64,000 nucleotides of DNA from Prevotella sp. (GCA_017538105.1 JAFYJN010000035.1:1-64000); one strand, 5' to 3'; numbered from the stretch's first letter, positions 33,821 to 42,104 are shown. Notes: generated by a model not told the origin, from the letters alone. Numbers and translations: made by a program.

Positions 33821-34840
33821 ATGAAAGCGATACAAATAAGTGGATTAAGGGAGATGGGAGTCGTCGGAATTCCAGAGGAAGTGATGAGAGAAAATGAAGT
33901 GCTCCTTCGTTTGGAATATGTCGGTTTTTGCGGCTCTGACTTGAGTACTTATATGGGCAAGAATCCCATGGTGAAAATGCCCGTGATACCAGGTCATGAA
34001 GTAGGAGCCGTGATAGAGAAAGTGGGCCGTTCCGTTCCAGAAGGTCTGAAGCCAGGCATGGTGGTTACGGTGAACCCGTACACCAACTGCGGCAAATGCG
34101 CCTCGTGCAGAAACAAACGTGTCAATGCCTGTCAGCATAACGAGACGTTGGGCGTTCAGCGTAATGGTGCCATGCGCGAATACATCGCATTGCCATGGGA
34201 GAAAATCATTCCAGCAGGATTACTCACACCCCGCACCTGTGCCTTGATAGAGCCTATGAGTGTCGGCTTCCACGCAGTGAGCCGTGCGCAGGTAACGGAT
34301 ATCGACGTAGTGATGGTTATCGGATGCGGCATGGTGGGCATGGGAGCCGTTGTCCGTAGCGTACAACGCGGCGCCACCGTTGTCGCCGCCGACATCGACG
34401 ATGAAAAACTATCGTTGGCCAAGGAGATGGGTGCCTGTTATGTCATCAACACGAAGACAGAGGATGTCCATGCCCGTCTGCTAGAAATCACTTCTGGTTT
34501 CGGCCCCGACGTAGTGATAGAGGCTGTCGGCAGTCCCATCACCTACCAGATGGCCGTTAACGAGGTTGCCTTCACGGGGCGCGTCATTTGCATCGGCTAC
34601 GCCAAGGCCGAGGTATCTTTCCAGACCAAATTTTTCGTCCAGAAAGAGTTGGACATCCGTGGTTCACGCAATGCCGAGCCCAGTGATTTCCGTGCTGTAA
34701 TTCATTATTTGGAGAAAGGCTCTTGCCCTGTGGATTCCCTTATCAGTCGTGTGGTCAAGCCTGAAGAAGCCGCCACAGCCATGCAAAAGTGGTCTGAAGC
34801 ACCCGGCAAGGTATTTAGGATATTAGTGGATTTCACCTAA
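33821..34840 (+). CDS. Zinc-dependent alcohol dehydrogenase, L-galactonate 5-dehydrogenase-like
   Basis: A 339-residue medium-chain dehydrogenase. Catalytic zinc ligands are in GFCGSDLS and PGHEVGAVIE. The structural zinc cysteines are in NPYTNCGKCASCRNKRVNAC, and the nucleotide loop is VMVIGCGMVGMGAV. Position after the aldose dehydrogenase and lactonase suggests oxidation of L-galactonate to D-tagaturonate, the reaction of E. coli LgoD/YjjN. Tagaturonate reductase and later steps are not in this window. Threonine or sorbitol dehydrogenase activity would look alike in sequence. Confidence 0.82.
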   Translation: MKAIQISGLREMGVVGIPEEVMRENEVLLRLEYVGFCGSDLSTYMGKNPMVKMPVIPGHEVGAVIEKVGRSVPEGLKPGMVVTVNPYTNCGKCASCRNKRVNACQHNETLGVQRNGAMREYIALPWEKIIPAGLLTPRTCALIEPMSVGFHAVSRAQVTDIDVVMVIGCGMVGMGAVVRSVQRGATVVAADIDDEKLSLAKEMGACYVINTKTEDVHARLLEITSGFGPDVVIEAVGSPITYQMAVNEVAFTGRVICIGYAKAEVSFQTKFFVQKELDIRGSRNAEPSDFRAVIHYLEKGSCPVDSLISRVVKPEEAATAMQKWSEAPGKVFRILVDFT

Positions 34841-34852
34841 GGCTGACCACTT

Positions 34853-36352
34853 ATGAAACGATTGAATTGGCTTATTGCCTTCTTTCTAACCATTTCAACT
34901 ATGCCTATATTCGCCCAACGAAAATCCCCGATTGTCAGACCCGCCACACAGGCTGGACGATTTTATGAGAGCGACCCCAACGTGTTGCGACAAGAAGTGG
35001 ACGACTTTCTTCGCCGTCATGCCAAAGAGCGCTCTTATGACAACTTAGCCGCTGTTATCGTACCCCATGCCGGGCATTATTTCTCCGGCAACGTAGCTGC
35101 TTCTGCCTATATGGCCATCCCTTCTGATAGACATTACAAGCGCATTTTCCTGTTGGGTCCCAGCCATTACGAATGGCTTGAAGGTGCGAGCGTAAATACA
35201 GAAGCGGACTACTACGCCACTCCTCTTGGTAGGGTTAAGATAGACTGTGAGACCGCACTGGCACTGACCCATGAAGATAGTGTTTTCGCGTATCACAAGA
35301 AAGCCCACGACCGTGAACATTGCCTTGAGGTGCAGTTGCCTTTTCTCCAGCGGCGGATGAAAGAAGTTCCTCCCATTGTTCCCATCATCATCTCTACGAA
35401 TGACTATACGAAGTTGCAGCGAATGGCCGAGGTGCTGAAGCCCTATTTCACCGAAGAAAATCTCTTTGTAATCAGCAGTGACTTTTCCCACTACCCTTCA
35501 TATAAAGACGCTTACGAGGTAGACGGGAATACACGCGATGCTATACTTAGCGGTGATGTAGGCCGGTTCATTGCCACGATAGAAAGCAACAGCCGTCTTG
35601 GCAAGAAGAACCTCTCCACCAGTGCCTGCGGCGAGTTTCCCATCGTCACCCTGATGCTCATGCTCAATGACGAATATGAGATAAAACACTTGTTGTACCA
35701 AAATTCTGGTGACATCGACCACCATGACCCCACACGTGTGGTGGGCTACCATTCATTTGCCATTCTACGAAAAGCGAAAACCACGAAACAAGATTCGCCC
35801 ACTGGATTCACCCTTACAGACAGTGACCGCCAACAGTTAAAACAAATCGCAAAGGAAAGCATACTGTCTGTTTTTGACCACAAGACCTATCATCCAGATG
35901 GACAACATCTTAGAACGACAAATCCTACCCTTGCCCACCATTGCGGCGCTTTTGTCACCCTCACCCAAGAGGGTCGGCTTCGCGGTTGCATTGGTATGCT
36001 CAGTGGAACCCAACCCCTTTACCAAACTATCTCTGAGATGGCTAAAGCAGCCGCCTTTGAAGACCCACGTTTTCCCGACCTACGTCGTGAGGAAATGGAC
36101 ATTACAGACATTGAGATTTCTGTTCTCAGTCCGATGCGTAGGATTAAGAGTATTGACGAATTTGAGTTGCATCGCCACGGCATCTATATTGTGAAAGGTC
36201 ATCGCAGCGGCACGTTCCTTCCTCAAGTGGCAGACGAAGTGAACTGGACGAAAGAGGAGTTTCTCGGTCATTGTTCCCGCGACAAAGCAGGTCTTGGTTG
36301 GGATGGTTGGCGTACTGCCGAGATATATGTTTATGAAGCTGTCGTTTTCTGA
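34853..36352 (+). CDS. Exported MEMO-AMMECR1 fusion protein (AmmeMemoRadiSam proteins B and A)
   Basis: A 499-residue protein. Residues 1-22 look like a signal peptide (MKRLNWLIAFFLTISTMPIFA-Q). Residues of about 28-310 form a MEMO domain with the presumed metal ligands His72 (VPHAGHYFSG), His156 (HDREHCLEVQLPF) and His213 (SSDFSHYP). From about 322 to the end lies an AMMECR1 domain (LRGCIGML, DITDIEISVLSPM, VADEVNWTKEEFLGHC). The two are often separate or fused beside a radical SAM gene. Its ATG is 12 bp after the dehydrogenase stop and its stop overlaps the radical SAM ATG by 1 bp. Biochemical function is not established to my knowledge. Confidence 0.9.
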   Translation: MKRLNWLIAFFLTISTMPIFAQRKSPIVRPATQAGRFYESDPNVLRQEVDDFLRRHAKERSYDNLAAVIVPHAGHYFSGNVAASAYMAIPSDRHYKRIFLLGPSHYEWLEGASVNTEADYYATPLGRVKIDCETALALTHEDSVFAYHKKAHDREHCLEVQLPFLQRRMKEVPPIVPIIISTNDYTKLQRMAEVLKPYFTEENLFVISSDFSHYPSYKDAYEVDGNTRDAILSGDVGRFIATIESNSRLGKKNLSTSACGEFPIVTLMLMLNDEYEIKHLLYQNSGDIDHHDPTRVVGYHSFAILRKAKTTKQDSPTGFTLTDSDRQQLKQIAKESILSVFDHKTYHPDGQHLRTTNPTLAHHCGAFVTLTQEGRLRGCIGMLSGTQPLYQTISEMAKAAAFEDPRFPDLRREEMDITDIEISVLSPMRRIKSIDEFELHRHGIYIVKGHRSGTFLPQVADEVNWTKEEFLGHCSRDKAGLGWDGWRTAEIYVYEAVVF

Positions 36353-37227
36353 TGGAGAAACACGAATGCCATTATTATCAACTGTTGGACGACGGAGTCA
36401 TGGAATGTCTGCTCTGCCCCCACCACTGCCACATTGCAAAGGGCAAGACAGGACGCTGTCGCAGTCGTCGGAATGACGGCAATCGTCTAGTCAGTGAGGT
36501 CTATGGCCGTCCTTGTGCTGTTGCCATTGACCCCATCGAAAAAAAGCCCCTGTATCATTTCCATCCCGGCACGAAATGTCTGTCCATAGCTTGCACGGGC
36601 TGCAATTTCCATTGTCTGAACTGCCAGAACCACGATATTTCACAAGCTGCACCTAATGAGGTAACTGTAGTAGACTTATCACCCGAACAAGTGGTCGATC
36701 TTTGCATCGAACATAATTGTCCCGGCATTGCCTACACCTATACTGAGCCTCTTACTTATATAGAATATGTTGCGGATATCGCCCGACTTGCCCACGAACG
36801 CGGATTGTGGAATATCCTAGTGAGCGCCGGATATGTTTGCAAAAAACCCCTACGTGACCTTTTGCCTTTTCTCGATGCAGCCAATATCGACCTGAAGTCG
36901 TTCAGTGACACTACCTATAGGGAGGTGAGCGGCGGTAGGTTGTCCATAGTGTTAGACACTATTCTCGCTCTGCGCGATGCCGGTGTATGGTTGGAAATCA
37001 CCAACCTGGTCATTCCTGGAGTGAACGATGATGCCGACGGAATAAGTTCTATGTGCAAATGGTTAGTTAACCATCATTTGGAAGGAGCTCCACTCCATTT
37101 CAGTCGTTTCTTCCCACAGTACAAGATGAGACATATTCCCCCTACCCCGTTGAAGACCTTGGCTATAGCCAAACGTATCGCTGAGGAAGAAGGCATCAAA
37201 CACGTATATTTAGGCAATGTGGGGTGA
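36352..37227 (+). CDS. AmmeMemoRadiSam system radical SAM enzyme
   Basis: A 291-residue pyruvate-formate-lyase-activase-like radical SAM protein. The N-terminal cysteines CLLCPHHCHIAKGKTGRC may hold a second metal or cluster. The SAM cluster is Cys84, Cys88 and Cys91 in GCNFHCLNCQNHD. TYTEPLTYIEY and DAANIDLKSFSD are family motifs. It has no signal peptide and is cytoplasmic. It is translationally coupled to the exported MEMO-AMMECR1 protein, its obligate genomic partner in many genomes. Its target is unknown. Confidence 0.9.
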   Translation: MEKHECHYYQLLDDGVMECLLCPHHCHIAKGKTGRCRSRRNDGNRLVSEVYGRPCAVAIDPIEKKPLYHFHPGTKCLSIACTGCNFHCLNCQNHDISQAAPNEVTVVDLSPEQVVDLCIEHNCPGIAYTYTEPLTYIEYVADIARLAHERGLWNILVSAGYVCKKPLRDLLPFLDAANIDLKSFSDTTYREVSGGRLSIVLDTILALRDAGVWLEITNLVIPGVNDDADGISSMCKWLVNHHLEGAPLHFSRFFPQYKMRHIPPTPLKTLAIAKRIAEEEGIKHVYLGNVG

Positions 37228-37247
37228 GCCCTCCCGACCCCTCCGTT

Positions 37248-38522
37248 TCATTGCCGTCGTGATTTGATATACGACCTTACATCATTCCAGTGGTAATAAG
37301 GAGGTGTTTTCGTATTGATGCCAGGTATAGTGGTCTCATTTTCGTTGAGAAGGAATTTCACCAAAATATCGTTGGATTGATTCTTTCGATAGAACACCAT
37401 CTGAATGTTCGCCGCCATGGGTATTATCTTATCGATGGAGATGTACTTATATAGGTTTTCCAAGTCGTTCGTAGCCCCCATAGCCTCTTTCAGTCCAAGC
37501 ACGTAAGCCAGCGGTAACACAGAGCTGTCGTGGCTGAAACGTAACGTCATGGCCGGTTTTCCCTCCATTAATACCTTGTCAGCGGAAGCCATGATGCTGT
37601 CGACCACTTCGTTGAGGATATGGTAATATGGTGCGCTTCCCGGTACCAGTCCCGTATCGAGCAGCCACGACACGTTGTAGCCTTGCCACATATCGAACAG
37701 TTCGTCGGGTGTGAAAATGTCAATGAGCGAAATACCCAGTTCCGGCACGTTCTGCAAGTCTTCCGCCACATTGTACAACGCCTCCATGAGTTCCCTACCA
37801 TTGAAAGAGGATGTTAGTTTTGAAGTATCGGTAATCAAAGAAGCCACCAAACGTTGTGGATTGTGAGCCCTTTCAAAGATCACCTTCGCCTGTTGCCACA
37901 TCGCATCGCTTTCTGGAGAAGCCCCTGGTTTGAGACTTAAGTCCTCCACCACATATTTCATATCGTGTTTGCTGGCATCGAGTGTTATCTCCATTGCCGG
38001 ATTCAGCGACTGCATTTCCATGCAGAAATTGAACATGCTGAGCATACACCTTCGTGATGTCGACGATTTGGCTTCAACTTGTAACGGTTGCGAAAGGAGG
38101 TCATTAAAGCGTTCATACATACGATGCGCTATTTCACGGTGTTGTCGTCCTCCCAATTCCGTCAAATCGCCATCTCGGTGCCATGCGTCGGCATATCCAA
38201 TACGCAGTTTTTCGAGAACCTCCTTTCCCTTTGGCGAAAGCAATCCCACATTCTGTGCGCTATCAAGCATATTAATAGCTGTGAGGTAGTATTGGTTATT
38301 CGACATATAACGCGATCCATGTCGGGCATAATGGAAAATATAGAAAGGCTCATATCCCGCTGGTGGCGGAGAGAGTTTCTGTTGTCGTGGCCCTGGGTAA
38401 GCAAAGTAGTTGGAACCTGTCCTGTAGATGTCATTGAGCATTTCTTTTTTGGTGGTCTGTGCCCAAGTGGCCGTCGCCATCATCAACGCGAGGGCCACAA
38501 CCATTATCCTATTGTTTTTCAT
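37248..38522 (-). CDS. Histidine acid phosphatase (phytase-like), copy 1
   Basis: A protein of 424 residues from the ATG at 38522 (a start two codons upstream is possible). Signal peptide to TWA-Q. The clade-2 histidine phosphatase motifs are the nucleophile His68 in HYARHGSRY, the arginine in SSTSRRCMLSM and the proton donor in RFSHDSSVLP. The HD pair is as in AppA-type phytases, not the HAE of MINPP enzymes. It probably removes phosphate from phytate or other sugar phosphates in the periplasm or outside. It overlaps the upstream paralogue by 14 bp. Confidence 0.87.
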   Translation of the reverse strand: MKNNRIMVVALALMMATATWAQTTKKEMLNDIYRTGSNYFAYPGPRQQKLSPPPAGYEPFYIFHYARHGSRYMSNNQYYLTAINMLDSAQNVGLLSPKGKEVLEKLRIGYADAWHRDGDLTELGGRQHREIAHRMYERFNDLLSQPLQVEAKSSTSRRCMLSMFNFCMEMQSLNPAMEITLDASKHDMKYVVEDLSLKPGASPESDAMWQQAKVIFERAHNPQRLVASLITDTSKLTSSFNGRELMEALYNVAEDLQNVPELGISLIDIFTPDELFDMWQGYNVSWLLDTGLVPGSAPYYHILNEVVDSIMASADKVLMEGKPAMTLRFSHDSSVLPLAYVLGLKEAMGATNDLENLYKYISIDKIIPMAANIQMVFYRKNQSNDILVKFLLNENETTIPGINTKTPPYYHWNDVRSYIKSRRQ

Positions 38523-39819
38523 TGTCATTGGATTTATAGGTTATATTGGCATTTTCCAGCATTTCACTGTAATAACGTTCCACGTCCGTCCAGTGGTAGA
38601 AGGGGAAACTATCCGTTTGAATAGGTATTGACGTTTCATTTTCATTCATCAGGAATTTCACAAGAACATCGCCGCCACCTTGTTTTCTAAAGAATACCCA
38701 TTGCACATTCCCCGCCATGGGAATCAATCGGTACAACGCGAATGAATTGTGCAGGTTCTCCATGTCGTCGGTAGCATGAATAGCTTCCTCCACCCCCATG
38801 ATGTATGCGAAAGGCAACAGCACGCTGTCATGTCCGAAGCGCAGACGAACCCCCTCTTTGCCCGAATTCACCATTTGTCGTGCCTCGTCAATGAAATTTC
38901 TCAGAAGTGGGTATATGGCATAGTAATTGGGTTGCGCTCCCGGCATGAGTCCCTCCCATAGGCACCAGCTGGCGTTGTATGCCCTGAATCCATCAATAAT
39001 CTCATCGTCTGTCAACACATCATTAAACGATAATTGAAGTTCCGGCAGGCAAAGCAAGTCAGCATTGACCTCCCACAAGTTATCAGCCAATATATGAGGA
39101 TCAACAAGTTTTTTCGCCTTGGTCGTGTCGTTGAAAAGGAGCGTCATCAAACGTTTCCCGTTAAGCATCCTGTGTTTAAAATCTGACAGTATGTCGTACA
39201 GCTCACCATCTCTCTTCGACTTGGGAATGGCGATGCTGTCGTTGGGTGTGAGGTAATACATATCGTGCTCGCTCGCATTCATCTCAATGTCAAGCAGCGG
39301 GTTCATCGTCAACAGTTCCAAGCAGCAATTTGCCATGCTGAGCATACATCGTCTCACTGTCGAAGAGTTGGCCTTTACCTTCAGCGGTTTCGTCATCAGC
39401 GATGGATAGTTAGTCACCATGCGATGGGCAATGGCCCGATGCTGTCGTGCTCCCAGCTGTGTCAGGTCACCATAGCGTTTATTGGCATCTTCGTTTACGA
39501 TTCTCATTTTCTGCAGGGTCTCTTCACCTGTTGGTGTAAGCAATCCCATGGAATGTGCCGAATCGAGTTTATTGAAGAGGTTTTTGTACACGTCATCATC
39601 GGTCATGTAGCGAGCGCCGTGCCGACCATAATGAGTGATATAGAATGGTTCGTATCCAGCTGGCGGTGGAGTAACATGCCCCGACGGATTGGGATAATTA
39701 CAATAGTTCGAGCTTGCCAATTCTGGATGTGCCAGCAGTTCTGCCCTCGATGTCTGTGCCTGTACGGCCATAGATGCCATAACGAACACTATGAATAGCC
39801 ATGTTTTCCGTTTTTTCAT
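38509..39819 (-). CDS. Histidine acid phosphatase (phytase-like), copy 2
   Basis: A 436-residue paralogue of the next gene in the operon. Signal peptide to VQA-Q. Motifs are His67 in HYGRHGARY, SSTVRRCMLSM and RFGHDSVLLP. The two proteins align over their whole length (PPPAGYEPFYI, LMTLLF/LVASLI, KFLMNENET/KFLLNENET), so a tandem duplication followed by divergence is likely. The gene starts with MKKRKTW at 39819 and is the first of the pair. No promoter box was recognised upstream. Confidence 0.87.
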   Translation of the reverse strand: MKKRKTWLFIVFVMASMAVQAQTSRAELLAHPELASSNYCNYPNPSGHVTPPPAGYEPFYITHYGRHGARYMTDDDVYKNLFNKLDSAHSMGLLTPTGEETLQKMRIVNEDANKRYGDLTQLGARQHRAIAHRMVTNYPSLMTKPLKVKANSSTVRRCMLSMANCCLELLTMNPLLDIEMNASEHDMYYLTPNDSIAIPKSKRDGELYDILSDFKHRMLNGKRLMTLLFNDTTKAKKLVDPHILADNLWEVNADLLCLPELQLSFNDVLTDDEIIDGFRAYNASWCLWEGLMPGAQPNYYAIYPLLRNFIDEARQMVNSGKEGVRLRFGHDSVLLPFAYIMGVEEAIHATDDMENLHNSFALYRLIPMAGNVQWVFFRKQGGGDVLVKFLMNENETSIPIQTDSFPFYHWTDVERYYSEMLENANITYKSNDNEKQ

Positions 39820-39828
39820 GGAGGAAAA

Positions 39829-39868
39829 GAAAGATTAAAAGATTAGAAAATTAAAAGATTAGAAGGAT
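39829..39868. repeat. A-rich short-period repeat upstream of the phosphatase pair
   Basis: Units GATTAAAA and GATTAGAA repeat in the leader region. Similar tracts are found after glmS and before the aldo-keto reductase gene. Confidence 0.5.
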
Positions 39869-39931
39869 GAGATTAAATAAAGGTACTGATGGATGATAAA
39901 TAGGAGAATGACAAGGGATAGGATTCATTGA

Positions 39932-39969
39932 AAACAATGGCGTTGCCTTTTATGGCAACGCCATTGTTT
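39932..39969. terminator. Terminator of the flavodoxin gene
   Basis: A 16-bp perfect stem (39932-39947 with 39954-39969; AAACAATGGCGTTGCC on the left) with loop TTTTAT, 17 bp after the flavodoxin stop on the minus strand. Confidence 0.85.
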
Positions 39970-39986
39970 GATGGAACTATCTGTAT

Positions 39987-40793
39987 TTAGCGTACCACCT
40001 GTGTGAATTCTGGTTTTGATCCTTGATCTTTACCGACTGTGACGTAGATGGTAGAGGTGGCCTCATTGCCATCGAACCCTCTGCTCTTGACCATGAACTT
40101 ATAATCGGTGCCGTCAGGAGTCTGTCGTTTTCCCACTGTGGAGGGTGTGCCGAGAGGGAATTGGTAACTGGAACATGCCGCATCAAATAGTGCTTTCTCC
40201 TCGTCGGTGACAGGTTGCTGTTCAGAGTAATCGGGCAGTTTCTCCACCGTGCCCGCCTTGTATCCATTTTCTTTTAGGAACCTGTCAAGTTCCTTTGCAG
40301 CAGCAGCAACCCTTGCCGTACGCACTCCATATCCCTCTTGTATCTTTGCCTTAGGGAGTGCTTTCTTGAGAGCATCGGTTGATGTATTCAATCCACCACT
40401 ACCGAATGTACAAAATGGTATGATGGTCTTTCCTTCGAAATCATTGTTCTTGACCAGTGTGGCGATAGGCATCGCATAGGTGCCGAACCAGATGGGATAT
40501 CCGAGGAAGATGGTATCGTAATCAGCGATTTTGGACTTGAGCGGTTTAATTTCAGGTGTCTGTCCGCTCTGCATCTCACGTTGTCCCCGTTGCATGGTTT
40601 GCTGGAAATCACCAGAATAAGGTTCCACGGCTTCGATGCTTTCGATGTCGGCGCCTAATTGTTTTTGCAATTCTTCGGCCACAGTCTTTGTCGTTCCTGT
40701 TTCAGAATAATAGAGAATCAACGTTTTTGATTTCTGAGCGCAGCCTGTTGTGATGGAGGCGATAAGAGTCATTGCCAAAAATAATTTTTTCAT
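39987..40793 (-). CDS. Flavodoxin-domain lipoprotein
   Basis: A 268-residue protein with a lipobox (SITTGC, Cys18). Residues of about 23-185 form a flavodoxin fold: LILYYSETGTTKTVAEEL (FMN phosphate loop), IFLGYPIWFGTYAMPIATL and IIPFCTFGSGGLNTS (isoalloxazine loops). The C-terminal 80 residues (LFDAACSSYQFPLGTPSTVGKRQTPDGTDYKFMVKSR) form an extra small domain not found in classical flavodoxins. An FMN protein fixed to the outside of the cytoplasmic membrane or on the outer membrane is unusual. The redox partner is unknown. Confidence 0.87.
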   Translation of the reverse strand: MKKLFLAMTLIASITTGCAQKSKTLILYYSETGTTKTVAEELQKQLGADIESIEAVEPYSGDFQQTMQRGQREMQSGQTPEIKPLKSKIADYDTIFLGYPIWFGTYAMPIATLVKNNDFEGKTIIPFCTFGSGGLNTSTDALKKALPKAKIQEGYGVRTARVAAAAKELDRFLKENGYKAGTVEKLPDYSEQQPVTDEEKALFDAACSSYQFPLGTPSTVGKRQTPDGTDYKFMVKSRGFDGNEATSTIYVTVGKDQGSKPEFTQVVR

Positions 40794-40818
40794 AAGTTAG
40801 TGTTATTGATGTATTTTG

Positions 40819-40850
40819 CAAAGTTACAACAACTATTTCTAACGAGCAAA
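40819..40850 (-). promoter_or_regulatory. Promoter of the flavodoxin lipoprotein gene
   Basis: TTTG (40847-40850), 20 bp, then TAACTTTG (40819-40826) on the minus strand. The gap to 41015 beyond it contains only small inverted repeats (TGACCATTGGTCA near 40984) and no supported gene. Confidence 0.72.
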
Positions 40851-41015
40851 AATATGAAGAAAAACTTTTTCCTACTTAACTAAGATAGTCTGGTGATCAT
40901 CATAAACATCATGAGAGAGTCATGCGACATCGCCAATAAAGGAATCTGAAGAATGTAACAGAAATCTATGAACTGTTCATGCTGACCATTGGTCATAAGT
41001 TTGACCTGTAAGCCA

Positions 41016-41846
41016 TCATCTAACAGTGATGTGGAAACACCCCTGTTTCACCTCGTATTTCACATAACAACGTTGTTGTTGTCGCAAATCGCGCAACACT
41101 TCAGACAACACCCATTTGAGCGTATCGTTCTGAACGGCCCTTCTAACGGGGGCTTGTGGAGGTTGCACCGTGACATAACGATTGTAACAAATATCGAAAG
41201 TGGTACCATAAAGATGGCAACTGTTTTCCGTAGCGTTTTTGTTATGTCCACGCAATTTCTCCACATCGTCGGCAGTACGTGTGGCACTGGTGACAATCAT
41301 CTGGTGGAGAGGCACGTGTTTAACATAAAGACTATCTAGGAAGCTACGACCTATGTCCTGAAGTAGTACAGCTGCCCTAGGAACCAGATAAGGGATACTG
41401 CGTTTGAGGTTGTCGAGTCGGAAATAAGGATTAGCTCCAACATAAACCATTTCACCTTTCCTTCTATCCAGCTCGTCCCTATTGGCGAGAGGAGAGATGC
41501 CATAAGCCAAAGCTGCCGTCAGCTGTACATCGTTGGAATCGGGAAAAGCCTCCTTATAGTTATAGACGCCCATGATAGGGTGTTTTTTATCAGTGTAAAC
41601 GGGCAAGGATGTCGCAGTTGGCGTAAGTGAGCTTACAGTATCATTCACAGCAGCTTGAGTTGTGGGTTTTATCGTATCCGCCGTGGCTATCTTTACACTA
41701 TCCTCATAGATCGCAACATCTTCCCCAACCGTTCTTGGACCGGCCACGGAAGGGAAGATGCACCTTACTAAGGCCAAGACAAGCACGACCGCCACAAAGC
41801 CTTGCAAGAATCTGTTTTTGGATATAATCTTTCTCAAATCGCCCAT
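41016..41846 (-). CDS. DUF5715 membrane-anchored protein
   Basis: A protein of 276 residues from the ATG at 41846. The GTG at 41855 overlaps the -7 box and cannot be the start. One N-terminal membrane segment (FLQGFVAVVLVLALVRCIF) is followed by a Thr/Asp-rich linker and a domain with MIVTSATRTADDVEKLRGHNKNATENSCHLYGTTFDI. This is a DUF5715 signature reminiscent of the M15 peptidase S-x-H-x-x-G...D site. DLRQQQRCYVKYEVKQGCFHITV is the typical end. Peptidase activity is not established. Confidence 0.8.
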   Translation of the reverse strand: MGDLRKIISKNRFLQGFVAVVLVLALVRCIFPSVAGPRTVGEDVAIYEDSVKIATADTIKPTTQAAVNDTVSSLTPTATSLPVYTDKKHPIMGVYNYKEAFPDSNDVQLTAALAYGISPLANRDELDRRKGEMVYVGANPYFRLDNLKRSIPYLVPRAAVLLQDIGRSFLDSLYVKHVPLHQMIVTSATRTADDVEKLRGHNKNATENSCHLYGTTFDICYNRYVTVQPPQAPVRRAVQNDTLKWVLSEVLRDLRQQQRCYVKYEVKQGCFHITVR

Positions 41847-41854
41847 AGACGGCA

Positions 41855-41862
41855 CAAAGATA
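41855..41862 (-). promoter_or_regulatory. -7 box of the DUF5715 gene
   Basis: TATCTTTG on the minus strand only 8 bp upstream of the ATG at 41846, which predicts an almost leaderless mRNA. Confidence 0.5.
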
Positions 41863-41992
41863 CGATATTTTCATCAAAAAAGAAAAGGATATGAAACATT
41901 TACTCTATTCACCACTGTGATTATCCAAATTTCTCCATTGTGAAAAACGGCCCAATTGCGGTGCCTTGGCATTAAAAACAAAAACTTCATAT

Positions 41993-42023
41993 TTTGTTTT
42001 TCGCTCGCCTTGCAGTAATTTTG
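41993..42023 (+). promoter_or_regulatory. phoH promoter P1
   Basis: TTTG (41993-41996), 19 bp, then TAATTTTG (42016-42023), a full consensus match within repeat copy 1. The leader would be about 100 nt. Confidence 0.7.
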
Positions 42024-42073
42024 AATAAATCACGCTACGGCTCGGCTATAAAAACAAAAACTTCGTATTTTGT

Positions 42074-42104
42074 TTTGTATTTCGCTCGCCTTGCAGTAAT
42101 TTTG
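42074..42104 (+). promoter_or_regulatory. phoH promoter P2
   Basis: TTTG (42074-42077), 19 bp, then TAATTTTG (42097-42104), within repeat copy 2. The 5-bp insertion creates a new TTTG at the correct distance. The transcript would start near 42110, 19 nt before the TTG start codon. Confidence 0.75.

Larger units (their letters stand above)
41974..42104 (+). repeat. Direct repeat that duplicates the phoH promoter
   Basis: Copy 1 (41974-42023, 50 bp) and copy 2 (42050-42104, 55 bp) are nearly identical (AAAAACAAAAACTTC..., TCGCTCGCCTTGCAGTAATTTTG). They differ by one substitution and a 5-bp insertion (GTATT) in copy 2. The 26 bp between them are unrelated to the repeat. Confidence 0.85.

Noticed and set aside
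16593-36352. A classical polysaccharide utilisation locus
   Set aside because: Several carbohydrate enzymes are present but there is no SusC/SusD-like pair and no hybrid two-component or anti-sigma regulator in the window.
40984-40996. Small palindrome TGACCATTGGTCA as an operator
   Set aside because: It lies downstream of the DUF5715 gene and far from any promoter; 6-bp arms are within chance for a spacer of this length.
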